64,000 bases of DNA from Agrococcus carbonis (GCF_900104705.1 NZ_LT629734.1:434001-498000); one strand, 5' to 3'; counted from the first letter of the stretch, positions 1 through 9,688 are shown. Notes: generated by a model from the letters alone, not told the origin. Program-made: numbers and translations.

Positions 1-1
1 G

Positions 2-502
2 ATCGAGCACGTCGGCGCGCGGCTCGCGGACGCCGCCCGCCGGATCGCCGCCGCGGGGATCCGGCCGATCCTGCTCTCGGGCGGCAACCCGAGCGAGGTC
101 ATGCCGATCGGCGCCGTGATGCAGCGCCGCGGCGACGCGCTCGCCCGGGCGTTCCGGGCCAACGTCGGCGACCTCGACGCCCCCTACGTCGACAACTGGA
201 GCGACCCCGAGCTGCGCGCCCCGCGCTTCTGGTCGATCGACCGCCTGCACCTCAACGCCGCCGGCCACGCGCACGTGGCGCGCAACGTGCTGCGCGCGCT
301 CGGGCACCCCGCGCCCGAGGCGTGGCGCGATCTCGCCGGCGCGACGACCGCCGAGGGGCGCCGCGACCTCGCCTACTACCGCGAGTACGTGCTGCCGTGG
401 CTGGGGCGCCGCTTCACCGGGCGGTCGTCGGGCGACGGGCGCGACCCGAAGCTGCCGACGTTCGTGGACGTGCAGCCGCTGCCGCCGACGGTGATCGAGT
501 AG
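2..502 (+). CDS. SGNH/GDSL-family hydrolase, 5' end outside the window
   Basis: The reading frame is open from base 2, so the N-terminus with the nucleophile-serine block lies upstream of the window. What remains is the C-terminal half of an SGNH hydrolase. The hydrophobic strand ending in ILLSGGNPSE resembles block III, and DRLHLNAAGH carries the catalytic Asp-x-x-His of block V. Family members deacylate or hydrolyse esters, often on lipids or cell-wall glycans; the substrate cannot be read from this part. The ATG at 101 is internal and is not the real start. The stop TAG is followed at once by the repeat block at 505-679. The family assignment is fairly sure and the function is not. Confidence 0.8.
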   Translation: MEHVGARLADAARRIAAAGIRPILLSGGNPSEVMPIGAVMQRRGDALARAFRANVGDLDAPYVDNWSDPELRAPRFWSIDRLHLNAAGHAHVARNVLRALGHPAPEAWRDLAGATTAEGRRDLAYYREYVLPWLGRRFTGRSSGDGRDPKLPTFVDVQPLPPTVIE

Positions 503-504
503 CG

Positions 505-679
505 GGTCTCGTGACGCGGCCCGGACTCCGTCCGGCCCGCTCCTCGACCAGCGAGGCGACCGCAGCGCGGGTCTCGTGACGCGAGCCGGACTGGGTCCGG
601 CGCGCTCCTCGACCGACGAGGGGACCGCAGCGCGGGTCTCGTGACGCGAGCCGGACTGGGTCCGGCGCGCTCCTCGACC
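505..679. repeat. Three tandem hairpin repeats (locus A)
   Basis: Three 45-bp units start at 505, 570 and 635, an exact 65-bp period. Each begins GGTCTCGTGACGCG and ends GCTCCTCGACC, with an inner inverted repeat CCGGAC...GTCCGG. The outer GGTC/GACC ends can also pair. The block lies between the 3' ends of the convergent SGNH hydrolase and DUF3097 genes. The same family recurs at 7505, 27436, 54318 and 57847. A bidirectional terminator or REP-like role is inferred from position. Confidence 0.85.
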
Positions 680-691
680 GACGAGCGCGGA

Positions 692-1540
692 TCAGTGGCG
701 GTTCGCCGTCACGAAGTCGATGAGCTCCTCGACCCGGCCGAGCAGCGCCGGCTCGAGGTCGTTCCAGTCGCGCACCCGCGAGCGCATGCGCTGCCACGCG
801 CGCCCCACGTCCTCCTGGCTCTCGTGCGGCATCCCGAGCCTGCGCAGGGTGCCCCGCTTCCAGTCCTCGCCCTTCGGCACGTCGGGCCACGCGGGGATCC
901 CGAGGCGCGCGGGCTTGATCGCCTGCCAGATGTCGATGAACGGATGCCCGACGATGCGCACGTGCGCACCGTGCGGGCCGCGCGTCACGGCCTCGGCGAT
1001 CCGCGACTCCTTCGAGCCCGCCACGAGGTGGTCGAGCAGGATGCCGAGCCGGCGCTCGCTCGTCGGCGCGAACTCCGCGACGATCCCCGCGAGGTCGTCG
1101 GCGCCGTGCAGCGGCTCGACGACGACGCCCTCGACGCGCAGGTCGTGCCCCCACACCTGCTCGACGAGCTCGGCATCGTGCACCCCCTCGACGAGGATGC
1201 GGCTCGGGAGCGCGACGCGCGCCTTGAGCCCCTCGACCGCGCGCGAGCCGGAGGCGGTGCGCGTCGGGCCCGCCTGGCGAGCGGCGGCGGGGACGAGCTC
1301 GACCTCGACGCCGTCGACGAAGAAGCCCCGCCCGAGGGGGAACGCGCGCACCTTGCCGCGGCGATCCTCGAGGTGCACGGTGCCGGCCTCGACGCGCACG
1401 ACCGCGCCGACCCATCCGTCGTGCCGCTCGACCACGAGGTCGCGCTCAGCGGGCACCCGCCTCGGCGGGGCCGGCACGCGAGCGGCCTTCGCCTCCTTCG
1501 AGAGCACGTCGCCGCCCCAGCTGTCCCAGTCCGTCCGCAC
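692..1540 (-). CDS. DUF3097 family protein
   Basis: About 282 residues. This is an actinobacterial family of unknown function. The N-terminal half holds a small beta-barrel-like region (VVRVEAGTVHLEDRRGK), followed by a Toprim-like segment with ILVEGVHDAELV and LDHLVAGSKES, and an HPFIDIWQAIKP block typical of the family. The Toprim-like pattern (E, then DH) hints at a nucleic-acid or nucleotide role, but this is inference. I chose the GTG at 1540 (protein starting VRTDWDSW) because TACGAT at 1547-1552 lies 6 nt upstream, the spacing seen at many genes here. A longer start at 1582 is possible. The gene converges on repeat locus A. Confidence 0.85.
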   Translation of the reverse strand: MRTDWDSWGGDVLSKEAKAARVPAPPRRVPAERDLVVERHDGWVGAVVRVEAGTVHLEDRRGKVRAFPLGRGFFVDGVEVELVPAAARQAGPTRTASGSRAVEGLKARVALPSRILVEGVHDAELVEQVWGHDLRVEGVVVEPLHGADDLAGIVAEFAPTSERRLGILLDHLVAGSKESRIAEAVTRGPHGAHVRIVGHPFIDIWQAIKPARLGIPAWPDVPKGEDWKRGTLRRLGMPHESQEDVGRAWQRMRSRVRDWNDLEPALLGRVEELIDFVTANRH

Positions 1541-1589
1541 CGATCGATCGTAGGCACCGCCGCTGCGGCCGCGCGGGTGCAACGCCGAC

Positions 1590-2624
1590 TCAGCCGCGAA
1601 GGCTCGCGATCGCCCGCAGCGCCTCGGCGTCGCCCTGCACGAGCATGCGCGTCACGACCGACTCCTCCCAGCGCGCGAGGCCGTCGCGGATGCGCCCGAC
1701 GGGGCCGACGAGCGCGATCTCGTCGATGAGCCGCATCGGCACCGCCGCGATCGCCTCGGCCTTCCGGCCCGCGAGGTAGTGCTCCTGGATCGCGGCGCAC
1801 TCGGCCTCGAACCCGAGCCGCGCGACGGCATCGAAGTGGAAGTTCGCCCCCTTCGCGCCCATCCCGCCGACGTAGAGCGCGATCATCGGGCGCAGCCGGT
1901 CGGCGGCCGCCTCGACGCTGTCGTCGACGACGATGGGCACCGGCACCGAGACCTCGAACGCGTCCGCCGGCGGCAGGGTGGGGTCGCGCCGCGCGAACCC
2001 CTCGGCGAGCAGCGCCCGCGCGTCGGCGTCGCTCGCGGGCGAGAAGAGGAACGGCAGCCAGCCGTCGGCGATCTCGGCGGCGAGCGCGGTGTTCTTCGGG
2101 CCCTCCGCCGCGAGGTGGATGGGGATGTGCTCGCGCAGCGGGTGCAGCGTCGACATGAGCGGCTTCCCGAGCCCCGTCGTGCCCTCGCCCGTGCGCGGCA
2201 GCGGCAGCTGCGGCCCGGGAGCCGTCACCGGTGCTTGCCGCGCCATGATGCTGCGCAGGATGGCGACGTACTCGCGCGTGCGTGCGAGCGGCTTCGGGAA
2301 CGGCTGGCCGTACCAGCCCTCGACCACCTGCGGACCGCTCACGCCGAGGCCGAGGATGACGCGCCCGCCCGAGAGGTGATCGAGCGTCATCGCCGTCATC
2401 GCCGTCGATGCGGGAGTGCGGGCCGAGAGCTGCGCGATGCCGGTCGCGAGCCTGATGGTCGACGTCGCCGCGCCCCACCACGCGAGCGGCGTGAACGCAT
2501 CCGACCCGTAGGCCTCGGCCGTCCACACCGAGTCGAAGCCGAGCCGCTCCGCCTCCTGCACCGCCTCGAGCGCGCCGGCGGGCGGGCCCGCCTTCCAGTA
2601 GCCGAGCATGTAGCCGTAGTCCAT
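1590..2624 (-). CDS. LLM-class F420-dependent oxidoreductase
   Basis: 344 residues, luciferase-like monooxygenase TIM barrel. Seen: the N-terminal strand MDYGYMLGYW, ERLGFDSVWTAEAYGSDAF, the LSGGRVILGLGVSGPQ loop and a C-terminal helix-rich part. The family transfers hydride with deazaflavin F420; substrates are mostly unknown. A proline-rich insert near residue 135 (APGPQLPLPRTGEG) is typical of the mycobacterial F420 subgroup. It lies just upstream of DUF3097 on the same strand, 49 nt from its chosen start. It is divergent from a second LLM gene at 2721, with under 100 bp between them. Confidence 0.85.
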   Translation of the reverse strand: MDYGYMLGYWKAGPPAGALEAVQEAERLGFDSVWTAEAYGSDAFTPLAWWGAATSTIRLATGIAQLSARTPASTAMTAMTLDHLSGGRVILGLGVSGPQVVEGWYGQPFPKPLARTREYVAILRSIMARQAPVTAPGPQLPLPRTGEGTTGLGKPLMSTLHPLREHIPIHLAAEGPKNTALAAEIADGWLPFLFSPASDADARALLAEGFARRDPTLPPADAFEVSVPVPIVVDDSVEAAADRLRPMIALYVGGMGAKGANFHFDAVARLGFEAECAAIQEHYLAGRKAEAIAAVPMRLIDEIALVGPVGRIRDGLARWEESVVTRMLVQGDAEALRAIASLRG

Positions 2625-2720
2625 GCGCCGATGGTGGCATGGCGACGGATGCGCCGGGTCGCGATTGTCGACCCCCTACGAGCCGCCGACGCGCGGGTCG
2701 GCCTCCGTAGGCTGGCTCGC

Positions 2721-3653
2721 ATGGACTTCCGCATCTTCACCGAGCCCCAGCAGGGCGCCTCCTACGACGAGCTGCTCGCGATCGCGCTGCGCACCGAGCA
2801 GCTGGGCTTCGACGGCTTCTTCCGCTCCGACCACTACCTGCGCATGGGCGACGGCGATCCGGGGTACGGGCCGACGGATGCGTGGACGACGCTCGCCGGG
2901 CTCGCGCGCGACACCGAGCGCATCCGGCTCGGGACCCTCGTGTCGTCGGTCACCTACCGGCTGCCCGGCATCCTGGCGGTGCAGGTCGCGAACGTGGATG
3001 CGATGTCCGGCGGCCGCATCGAGCTCGGCCTGGGCACGGGATGGTTCGAGGCCGAGCACCGGGCGCTCGGCATCCCCTTCCCCGAGCGCCGCTTCGACCT
3101 GCTCGAGGAGCAGCTCGCGATCGTCACGGGACTGTGGCAGACGCCCGTCGGCGCCCGCTTCTCGTTCGCGGGCGAGCACTACCGGCTCGAGGACTCCCCC
3201 GCGCTGCCGAAGCCGGTGCAGGAGCGCGTGCCGGTGATCGTCGGGGGCCTCGGCGCGAAGCGGACGCCGCGGCTCGCGGCGGAGTTCGGCGACGAGCACA
3301 ACCTCTCGTTCCCGCCCTTCGACCGCATCCGCCCGCTCTTCGCGGCCCTCGACGACGCGATCGAGCGCGCCGAGCGCACCCGGCCCGTCGTGCGCTCCGT
3401 CGCGCTCGTCGCGTGCGTGGGCGAGGACGAGGCGGCGTTCGCGCGCCGCGCGGCCGCGATCGGCCGGGAGCCCGCCGAGCTGCGCGCCCACGGGATCGCG
3501 GGCACGCCCGCCGAGGTGGAGGACCGGCTCGCCGCGCTCGCCGACGACGGCGTCGAGCGGGTCTACCTGCAGGTGCTCGACCTGCGCGACCTCGAGCACC
3601 TCGACGAGCTCGCCGCGCGCACGGAGGCGGTCGCGTCAGGCACGCGCGGCTGA
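2721..3653 (+). CDS. LLM-class F420-dependent oxidoreductase (TIGR03560-like)
   Basis: 310 residues, a luciferase-like TIM barrel. Seen: MDFRIFTEPQQGASYDEL, FRSDHYLRMGDG, the LGTLVSSVTYRLPG strand and GGRIELGLGTGWFEAEH. These are typical of the actinobacterial F420-dependent subgroup that starts MDFRIF. The start is the ATG with TAGGCT at 2708-2713, 7 nt upstream, and no Shine-Dalgarno, so a leaderless mRNA is likely. The gene is divergent from the LLM gene at 1590-2624, so the two may share a regulatory region. Its 3' end is closed by the hairpin at 3688-3721. The substrate is unknown. Confidence 0.85.
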   Translation: MDFRIFTEPQQGASYDELLAIALRTEQLGFDGFFRSDHYLRMGDGDPGYGPTDAWTTLAGLARDTERIRLGTLVSSVTYRLPGILAVQVANVDAMSGGRIELGLGTGWFEAEHRALGIPFPERRFDLLEEQLAIVTGLWQTPVGARFSFAGEHYRLEDSPALPKPVQERVPVIVGGLGAKRTPRLAAEFGDEHNLSFPPFDRIRPLFAALDDAIERAERTRPVVRSVALVACVGEDEAAFARRAAAIGREPAELRAHGIAGTPAEVEDRLAALADDGVERVYLQVLDLRDLEHLDELAARTEAVASGTRG

Positions 3654-3687
3654 CGCGAGCACGCGGAGCGCGAGGACGGAGAACGCG

Positions 3688-3721
3688 AGGACGGGGGCGG
3701 CCCGAAGGCCGCCCCCGTCCT
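3688..3721. terminator. Bidirectional terminator hairpin
   Basis: A perfect 15-bp GC-rich stem (3688-3702 with 3707-3721) closed by the tetraloop CGAA. It sits between the convergent LLM gene and the GlsB-like gene. Because it is symmetric it can act on both transcripts. Confidence 0.85.
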
Positions 3722-3735
3722 GGGTGTTGCGTGAC

Positions 3736-4008
3736 TCAGGCCTGCGTGCGACCGCGGTTGCGGGTCACGAGGCCCCAGATCAGCAGCACGATGATCGAGC
3801 CGCCGATCGCGAGCAGCCAGGTCTGGATGGAGAAGAAGTCCTCCAGCGGTGCGTTGAACAGCAGCGAGCCGAGCCAGCCGCCGAGCAGTGCGCCCACGAC
3901 GCCCAGGATGAGGGTCATGATCCATCCGCCGCCCTGACGACCGGGGAGGATCAGCTTCGCGATCGCGCCGGCCAGGAGGCCGAGGACGATCCAACCGAGA
4001 ATGCCCAT
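3736..4008 (-). CDS. GlsB/YeaQ/YmgE-family membrane protein
   Basis: 90 residues with three predicted membrane segments: GILGWIVLGLLAGAIAKLIL, a glycine-zipper-rich WIMTLILGVVGALLGGWLG, and WLLAIGGSIIVLLIWGLV. The GRQGGGW turn is a family hallmark. Members are small inner-membrane, stress-associated proteins whose mechanism is not known. The ATG at 4008 is preferred over an upstream alternative because GGAGAGAAGGGA lies just upstream. TAGGCT at 4087-4092 (minus strand) is a plausible -10, giving a leader of about 75 nt. Confidence 0.85.
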   Translation of the reverse strand: MGILGWIVLGLLAGAIAKLILPGRQGGGWIMTLILGVVGALLGGWLGSLLFNAPLEDFFSIQTWLLAIGGSIIVLLIWGLVTRNRGRTQA

Positions 4009-4127
4009 GTGCTTGGTCCCTTCTCTCCAGCAGCGGTGCAAGGGTCTTACCCCGCCGGGCCCCCGCGGTGGCGGAAGCCGGGATCAAGCCTACGCAGATT
4101 CATGGGAGATTCCTGGGAGCGTCCTAC

Positions 4128-5639
4128 TCAGCTGCTGGCACGCTCCAGGACGATCTCGCGCACTCGTGCGGCGTCCGCCTGGCCCCGCATCGCCTTCATG
4201 ACGGCACCGATCACCGCGCCGGCAGCCTGCACCTTGCCGTCGCGGATCTTCTGCAGCACATCGGGCTGCGCCGCGAGCGCCTCGTCGACCGCGGCGACGA
4301 GCGCCGACTCATCCGTGACGACCTTGAGGCCGCGCGCCTCGGCGACCTCGGCGGGGCTGCCCTCGCCCGCGATGACGCCTTCGAGCGCCTGCCGGGCGAG
4401 CCGGTCGGTGAGGGTCCCCTCGTCGACGAGCCGCTGCAGCTCGGCGACGTGCGCCGGGTCGACGAGGCTCCCCGCCTCGACGCCGCGGTCGTTCGCGACG
4501 CGCGCGATCTCGCCCGTCCACCACTTGCGCGCCGCCTGCGGGGCGGCGCCCGCGGCGACCGTGGCCTCCACGAGGTGCAGCATGTCGCCGTTCACCACGT
4601 CCTGGAACTCGAGATCGGTGAAGCCCCACTCGGCCTTGAGGCGCCGGCGGTGGGCGACGGGCTGCTCGGGCAGCTGCGCGCGCAGCTCCTCGACGAGCTC
4701 GCGGCTCGGCTCGACGGGCAGCAGGTCGGGCTCCGGGAAGTAGCGGTAGTCGTCGGCGTCCGACTTCGGACGGCCCGCGCTCGTCGTGCCGGTGTCCTCA
4801 TGCCAGTGCCGGGTCTCCTGCACGATCGTGCCGCCGGCCGCGAGGATGGCCGCCTGCCGCTGGATCTCGTAGCGCACCGCGCGCTCGACCGAGCGCATCG
4901 AGTTGACATTCTTCGTCTCGGTGCGCGTGCCGAGCGCCTCCTGGCCGCGGGGCCGCAGCGAGACGTTGGCGTCGCAGCGCAGGTTGCCGCGCTCCATGCG
5001 CGCCTCGGAGATGCCGAGCGAGAGCACGATGTCGCGGATCGCGGCGACGTACGCCCGCGCGATCTCGGGCGCGTCGTGCTCGGCGCCGAAGATCGGCTTC
5101 GTGACGATCTCGACGAGCGGCACGCCCGCGCGGTTGTAGTCCACGAGCGAGTACTCGGCGCCCTGGATGCGGCCGGTCGAGCCGCCCACGTGCGTGAGCT
5201 TGCCCGCGTCCTCCTCCATGTGCGCGCGCTCGATCGGCACCGTCAGCCGGCGCCCGCTCGCGAGCTCGATCTCGACCTCGCCCTCGAACGCGATGGGCTC
5301 GTCGTACTGCGAGATCTGGTAGTTCTTCGGCACGTCGGGGTAGAAGTAGTTCTTCCGCGCGAACCGGCACGACTCGGCGATCTCGCAGCCGAGCGCGAGG
5401 CCGAGTGAGATCGAGTAGCGCACGGCCGTCTCGTTCGTCACCGGGAGGCTGCCGGGCAGGCCGAGGCTCAGCGGGTCGATGAGCGTGTTGGGCGCCGCGT
5501 CGTGGAAGTCCGGGTGCGCGGGGTTGGGCGCGCCCGAGAACATCTTGGTCCGGGTGCCGAGCTCGACGTGCACCTCGAAGCCGAGCACCGGCTCGAACCG
5601 CTCGAGCGCCTCGTCGAAGTCCATGAGCTTCGCCTTCAT
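4128..5639 (-). CDS. gatB: Aspartyl/glutamyl-tRNA amidotransferase subunit B
   Basis: 503 residues, full length. GatB binds misacylated Glu-tRNAGln or Asp-tRNAAsn, phosphorylates the acid and amidates it with ammonia channelled from GatA. Seen: the N-terminal [16 protein letters not shown] signature, [17 protein letters not shown] with GatB kinase-domain residues, then the helical and C-terminal YqeY-like tail domain (residues about 350-500, ending [16 protein letters not shown]), which contacts tRNA. It is the last gene of gatCAB, and its ATG overlaps the gatA stop by 4 nt (ATGA). A full gatCAB set suggests at least one of GlnRS or AsnRS is missing or bypassed in this organism. Confidence 0.97.
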   Translation of the reverse strand: MKAKLMDFDEALERFEPVLGFEVHVELGTRTKMFSGAPNPAHPDFHDAAPNTLIDPLSLGLPGSLPVTNETAVRYSISLGLALGCEIAESCRFARKNYFYPDVPKNYQISQYDEPIAFEGEVEIELASGRRLTVPIERAHMEEDAGKLTHVGGSTGRIQGAEYSLVDYNRAGVPLVEIVTKPIFGAEHDAPEIARAYVAAIRDIVLSLGISEARMERGNLRCDANVSLRPRGQEALGTRTETKNVNSMRSVERAVRYEIQRQAAILAAGGTIVQETRHWHEDTGTTSAGRPKSDADDYRYFPEPDLLPVEPSRELVEELRAQLPEQPVAHRRRLKAEWGFTDLEFQDVVNGDMLHLVEATVAAGAAPQAARKWWTGEIARVANDRGVEAGSLVDPAHVAELQRLVDEGTLTDRLARQALEGVIAGEGSPAEVAEARGLKVVTDESALVAAVDEALAAQPDVLQKIRDGKVQAAGAVIGAVMKAMRGQADAARVREIVLERASS

Positions 5640-7150
5640 CGTGCGTCTCCGTCCAGCGCAGGGGCCTTCGTCGTCAGGATGCCGCCCCAGCGCTCGGCCA
5701 GGAGCGCCTCGATCGCGGCGCCGGCGCGGTAGAGCCGGGCGTCCTCGAACATCGGCGCGAGCAGCTGCAGGCCCACCGGCAGCCCGTCGTCGCCGAGGCC
5801 CATCGGCAGGCCCATGCCGGGGATGCCGGCGAGGTTCGCGGGGATCGTCGTGATGTCGTTGACGTACATCGCGAGCGGGTCGTCGAGCTTCTCCCCCAGG
5901 CGGAACGCCGTGGTGGGCGCTGCCGGGCTGATGAGCAGGTCGGCCTGCTCGAACGCGGCGTCGAAGTCGCGCTGGATGAGCGTGCGCACCTTCTGCGCCG
6001 AGCCGTAGTAGGCGTCGTAGTAGCCGGCAGAGAGCGCGTACGTGCCGAGGATGATGCGGCGCTTGACCTCGGGCCCGAAGCCGGCCTCGCGCGTCGCCGC
6101 CATGACCTCCTCGACCGTCTGGCCCGCCTGCTCCCGCCGCAGGCCGAAGCGCACCGAGTCGAAGCGCGCGAGGTTCGACGACGCCTCGGCGGGGAGGATG
6201 AGGTAGTACGCCGCAACCGAGTAGGAGAACGACGGGCACGAGACCTCGACGACCTCCGCTCCCGCATCCGTGAGCACCTGCACGGTCTCGCGGAAGCGCG
6301 CCTGCACGTCGGCGGCGATGCCCTCGCTGTCGAGCTCCCGCACGACACCGACCTTCAGGCCCGCGAGGCTGCCCGACGCGGCGCCCTCGCGAGCGGCCGC
6401 GGCGAACGACGGCCACTCGCGGTCGAGGCTCGTGGAGTCGTGCGGGTCGTGGCCGCCGATCACGTCGTGGATGAGCGCCGAGTCGAGCACCGTGCGTGTG
6501 ACGGGGCCGACCTGGTCGAGGCTCGAGGCGAGCGCGATCGCGCCGTAGCGGCTCACGCCGCCGTAGGTGGGCTTGACGCCGACCGTGCCGGTGACGGCGG
6601 CGGGCTGGCGGATCGAGCCGCCGGTGTCGGAGCCGAGGGCGAAGGGCGCCTCAAAGGCCGCGACCGCCGCGGCCGAGCCGCCGCCGGAGCCGCCCGGGAT
6701 GCGCTCGGTGTCCCACGGGTTGCGCGTGACGCCGTAGGCGGAGTGCTCGGTGGACGAGCCCATGGCGAACTCGTCCATGTTGGTCTTGCCGAGCGGCACG
6801 AGCCCGGCGTCCTTCAGGCGCGCGACGACGGTGGCGTCGTAGGGCGGGATCCAGCCCTCGAGGATGCGCGAGCCCGACGTCGAGGGCATCCCGACGGTGC
6901 ACAGCACGTCCTTGATCGCGACGGGCGCGCCCGCGAGCTCGTGCAGCGGCTCGCCGCTCGCGCGCCGCTCGTCGATCGCGCGCGCCCGCTCGAGCGCGCC
7001 GTCGTCGATGTGCAGGAAGGCGTGGATCTCGCCGTCGACCGCGGCGATGCGGTCGAGGTGCGCCTGGGTGGCCTCGACGCTCGACACGTCGCCGGATGCG
7101 ATGAGCGCGGCGAGCTCGTGGCCCGCGAGGCGCGTGAGGTCGGCCGTCAC
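5636..7150 (-). CDS. gatA: Aspartyl/glutamyl-tRNA amidotransferase subunit A
   Basis: 504 residues. This is the glutaminase subunit, which releases ammonia from glutamine for GatB. Amidase-signature residues are visible: the catalytic Lys in APVAIKDVL (near residue 75), the first Ser in [12 protein letters not shown], and the acyl-enzyme Ser in [12 protein letters not shown] (near residue 178). The start is the GTG at 7150, whose GTGA overlaps the gatC stop; this fits the family N-terminus ([19 protein letters not shown]). Translation is probably coupled to gatC. The 3' end overlaps gatB by 4 nt. Confidence 0.97.
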   Translation of the reverse strand: MTADLTRLAGHELAALIASGDVSSVEATQAHLDRIAAVDGEIHAFLHIDDGALERARAIDERRASGEPLHELAGAPVAIKDVLCTVGMPSTSGSRILEGWIPPYDATVVARLKDAGLVPLGKTNMDEFAMGSSTEHSAYGVTRNPWDTERIPGGSGGGSAAAVAAFEAPFALGSDTGGSIRQPAAVTGTVGVKPTYGGVSRYGAIALASSLDQVGPVTRTVLDSALIHDVIGGHDPHDSTSLDREWPSFAAAAREGAASGSLAGLKVGVVRELDSEGIAADVQARFRETVQVLTDAGAEVVEVSCPSFSYSVAAYYLILPAEASSNLARFDSVRFGLRREQAGQTVEEVMAATREAGFGPEVKRRIILGTYALSAGYYDAYYGSAQKVRTLIQRDFDAAFEQADLLISPAAPTTAFRLGEKLDDPLAMYVNDITTIPANLAGIPGMGLPMGLGDDGLPVGLQLLAPMFEDARLYRAGAAIEALLAERWGGILTTKAPALDGDAR

Positions 7151-7446
7151 TGCTCCTCCCCCAGGATCGCCGAGACGCGGAAGCGCTCGCCGTCGTGGCT
7201 CGGTGCGCCCGCGAAGGCCTGCTCGTGCGAGAGCGTCGCACCGACCTCGTCGGGCCGCAGCACGTTGGCCATGGGCACCGGGTGGCTGGTGGCGGGCACG
7301 TCGTCGCCCGCGACCTCGCGGACGGTGGCGATGGCGTCGACGATCTGCGACAGCTCGGCCGTCAGGCTCGTCACCTCGTCGTCGGTGAGCGCGATGCGGG
7401 CGAGCCCAGCGAGGTGCTGGACCTGCTCGCGCGTGATCTCGGACAT
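7147..7446 (-). CDS. gatC: Aspartyl/glutamyl-tRNA amidotransferase subunit C
   Basis: 99 residues, the normal size. GatC stabilises the GatA-GatB complex. Seen: the N-terminal helical part [22 protein letters not shown], then the extended RPDEVG region that wraps GatA. It is first in the gatCAB operon. GGGGGG/GGAGAC-like purines lie just upstream of the ATG. Repeat unit B and the ydcF terminator hairpin lie further upstream. Confidence 0.95.
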   Translation of the reverse strand: MSEITREQVQHLAGLARIALTDDEVTSLTAELSQIVDAIATVREVAGDDVPATSHPVPMANVLRPDEVGATLSHEQAFAGAPSHDGERFRVSAILGEEQ

Positions 7447-7504
7447 GCGTCTCCAAGGGGGGTCGGCGGGCGGCTGGTGAACGGTTCGCGGAGCGGGACA
7501 GCGC

Positions 7505-7545
7505 GGTCTCGTGACGCGTCGCGCTGCGCGCGGCGCTCCTCGACC
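7505..7545. repeat. Single hairpin repeat unit (locus B)
   Basis: One 41-bp unit of the GGTCTCGTGACGCG...GCTCCTCGACC family. Its inner stem differs from that of locus A. This is the only locus not between two convergent genes; it lies between the ydcF 3' end and gatC. Confidence 0.8.
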
Positions 7546-7546
7546 T

Positions 7547-7586
7547 GGAGTCCTCCGGGCTCACGGTCGTGAGCCCTCCGGACTCC
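7547..7586 (-). terminator. Terminator-like hairpin downstream of the ydcF-like gene
   Basis: A two-part stem: GGAGTCC (7547-7553) pairs with GGACTCC (7580-7586), and GGGCTCACG (7557-7565) pairs with CGTGAGCCC (7568-7576). A symmetric TCC/TCC internal loop separates them. It starts 5 nt past the ydcF stop codon on the minus strand. Confidence 0.7.
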
Positions 7587-7590
7587 AATC

Positions 7591-8559
7591 CTACGGTCGC
7601 TGCAGGAGGGCCCAGGCCGCGAGCGCCCACAGCGCGACTGCGGCTCCGATCGTCCACCAGCGGTGGTCGGCGGCGACCGCGAGCGCCTCGCGCACGACGG
7701 CGCCCGGCCGGTACGACGGGCGGGTCCACGCGCCCACGACCGTGCCGTCCATCCCGAGCCGCGCGAGCAGCCACGCGGTGCGATACGCGTGGTACTCGCT
7801 CGTCACGACCGCGAGCGGCCCCCGGCCCGCGATGAGCGGGCGCGAGAGCGCGAGGTTCTCCCGCGTGGTCGTCGAGGCCTGCTCGAGGTCGATCGCCTCG
7901 GCGGGCACGCCGAGCCGTCGCACGAGGTGCTCGGCCATCGCGGACGCCTCGGTGCGCACCTCGTCGGGGCCCTGCCCGCCCGCGACGACGATGCGGGCAT
8001 CCGGCCGGGCGACGACCGCGGCGCGCCACACCTCGGCGCCCCGCTCGACGCGCCGCCGCAGCAGCGGGCCGACCTCGCGGCCGCGCAGGCCCGCGCCGAG
8101 GATGAGCACCGTCCCGACGGCGCGCGGCGCGCGAGCGGCGCGCAGGTGGATGAGGATCGCGAGGGCGAGCGCCACCGCAGCGGCGCCGCCCACCCAGACG
8201 GGCAGCGCGAGCAGCAGGAGCGCGCGGGCGAGCGCAGGGTCGATCGCCGAGGCGCCGACGACGGCGACCGAGAGCACGAGGATGCCCGACCCGAGGAGCG
8301 CGATGAGCACGTCGATGCGCCGCACCCGCACGAGCCGCGGCAGCATGAGCGCGTGCCACAGGCTCGCCCCGCCGAGGCCTGCGGCGCCGACGATCGCGAG
8401 CGCGACGAGCAGCGCCCACAGCCCGTGCTCGACCGGCACGTCGAGCCAAGCCGGGACGATCCGCCGGATCGCGCGGGTCAGCAGCGCGGTGAACGCGACC
8501 ACGATCGCGACGGCCCAGAGCGCCGGGCGCAGCACGCGCATCCGTCGACCTCGCCCCAC
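7591..8559 (-). CDS. YdcF-family (DUF218) membrane protein
   Basis: 322 residues. The N-terminal half has four or five hydrophobic segments (for example [21 protein letters not shown] and [14 protein letters not shown]). The C-terminal DUF218 domain follows, with [38 protein letters not shown] and [14 protein letters not shown]. The E-x-STTTxEN and EYHxxR motifs are the usual anion-binding residues of this fold. Family members include the SanA/ElyC envelope proteins, with suspected roles in envelope polysaccharide metabolism. The precise role here is unknown. The start could also be the Met at 8541. Confidence 0.85.
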   Translation of the reverse strand: MGRGRRMRVLRPALWAVAIVVAFTALLTRAIRRIVPAWLDVPVEHGLWALLVALAIVGAAGLGGASLWHALMLPRLVRVRRIDVLIALLGSGILVLSVAVVGASAIDPALARALLLLALPVWVGGAAAVALALAILIHLRAARAPRAVGTVLILGAGLRGREVGPLLRRRVERGAEVWRAAVVARPDARIVVAGGQGPDEVRTEASAMAEHLVRRLGVPAEAIDLEQASTTTRENLALSRPLIAGRGPLAVVTSEYHAYRTAWLLARLGMDGTVVGAWTRPSYRPGAVVREALAVAADHRWWTIGAAVALWALAAWALLQRP

Positions 8560-8604
8560 GCCAGCACCCTATCCGCGGCGCGCCGAGTGCGCGCTTGCGC
8601 AGGC

Positions 8605-8622
8605 TTCGAACGTGTGTTCGAA
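8605..8622. promoter_or_regulatory. LexA (SOS) operator
   Basis: A perfect 18-bp palindrome, TTCGAAC-GTGT-GTTCGAA. It contains the actinobacterial SOS consensus TCGAAC-N4-GTTCGA at 8606-8621. It ends 7 nt before the ATG of the radical SAM gene, so bound LexA would cover the likely -10 region. The near-leaderless layout matches other genes in the window. Confidence 0.85.
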
Positions 8623-8629
8623 TGGGCGC

Positions 8630-9688
8630 ATGCGATGGGAAGGGCAGACGACGACGCACGTCGACGCCGACGCGCTGCCGGGCCTCGAGGAGCGCGGGAG
8701 CGTGCTCGAGCAGTGGCCGACGCCCGGCTTCGACGGCGCCTCGTTCCTCGAGATCACTGCGCGGAGCGCGCTCAACCGCGTGCCCGGCGACGGCTTCATG
8801 GGCGGCACGTGGACGATCAACCCCTACCGCGGCTGCCAGCACGCGTGCCGCTACTGCTTCGCGCGGAACACCCACACGTACCTCGACCTCGACGCGGGCG
8901 CCGACTTCGACTCCCGGATCGTCGTGAAGGCCAACCTCGTCGAGGTGCTCGAGCGCGAGCTCGCCGGCCCCAGGCGCGCGGTCGACGCGGTGCAGCTCGG
9001 CACCAACACCGATCCGTACCAGCGCGCCGAGGGGCGCTACCGGCTCATGCCGGGCGTGCTCCGGGCGCTCGCGCGGCACGGCGCCTCGATCTCGATCCTC
9101 ACGAAGGGCACCCTGCTGCGGCGCGACCTGCCGCTGCTCGCCTCGATCGCGCGCGACGTGCCCGTCGCGATCGCGATGTCGATCGCGATCTTCGACGACG
9201 AGCTGCAGCAGGAGGTCGAGCCGGGCACGCCCACGACCGCCGCGCGCCTCGCGACCGTGCGTGCCGTGCGCGACGCCGGGCTCGACTGCGCGGTCTTCGC
9301 GATGCCGGTGCTCCCGGGCCTCACCGACACGCACGAGCACCTCGACCGAGCGTTCGCCGCGATCGCCGACGCGGGCGCGACGAGCGCGATCACGAGCACG
9401 CTGCACCTGCGGCCCGGCGCCCGCGAGTGGTACCTCGCGTGGCTGCGCGAGGCGCACCCGCACCTGCTGCCGCTGTACGGGCGCATCTACGGGCGGGGCG
9501 CCTACGCCGCGAAGGGCTATCGCGACTGGCTGCGGGCGCGCACGAGGCCGCTCCTGCGGCAGCATCGGCTCGCACCGGTGCGCACGACCTCCGGCACGGG
9601 GCTCACTGCGCCGCCCGCGCGCCCGTCGCGCGCGACGCAGCTGCCGTCGACGACGCAGTCGCCCGGCGCGACGGTGCCGCTCTTCTGA
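8630..9688 (+). CDS. Rv2578c-family radical SAM protein, SOS-boxed
   Basis: 352 residues. The cluster motif CQHACRYCF (CxxxCxxC, near residue 72) follows TINPYRGC, as in the Rv2578c/SplB-like group. Further signs are [26 protein letters not shown] and the barrel strand [12 protein letters not shown]. An extra C-terminal segment of about 50 residues is Pro/Thr/Ser-rich. It should bind a [4Fe-4S] cluster and SAM; the reaction is unknown, although similarity to spore-photoproduct-lyase-like enzymes suggests DNA repair (inference). A perfect LexA box just upstream fits DNA-damage induction. From memory, the M. tuberculosis homologue is also listed with an SOS box; this should be checked. Confidence 0.88.
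   Translation: MRWEGQTTTHVDADALPGLEERGSVLEQWPTPGFDGASFLEITARSALNRVPGDGFMGGTWTINPYRGCQHACRYCFARNTHTYLDLDAGADFDSRIVVKANLVEVLERELAGPRRAVDAVQLGTNTDPYQRAEGRYRLMPGVLRALARHGASISILTKGTLLRRDLPLLASIARDVPVAIAMSIAIFDDELQQEVEPGTPTTAARLATVRAVRDAGLDCAVFAMPVLPGLTDTHEHLDRAFAAIADAGATSAITSTLHLRPGAREWYLAWLREAHPHLLPLYGRIYGRGAYAAKGYRDWLRARTRPLLRQHRLAPVRTTSGTGLTAPPARPSRATQLPSTTQSPGATVPLF

Noticed and set aside
505..679. Repeat units as a CRISPR array
   Set aside because: The spacer sequences are nearly identical between units, the units are hairpins found elsewhere in intergenic sites, and no cas gene is near.
3654..3735. A small ORF between the LLM and GlsB genes
   Set aside because: The space is taken by a perfect terminator stem, and no frame has a start and a family match.
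5636..9565. A 3.9-kb open frame on the minus strand beyond gatA
   Set aside because: Only the part up to 7150 is gatA. The rest is an Arg/Ala-rich shadow of gatC, ydcF and the radical SAM gene, caused by high GC.
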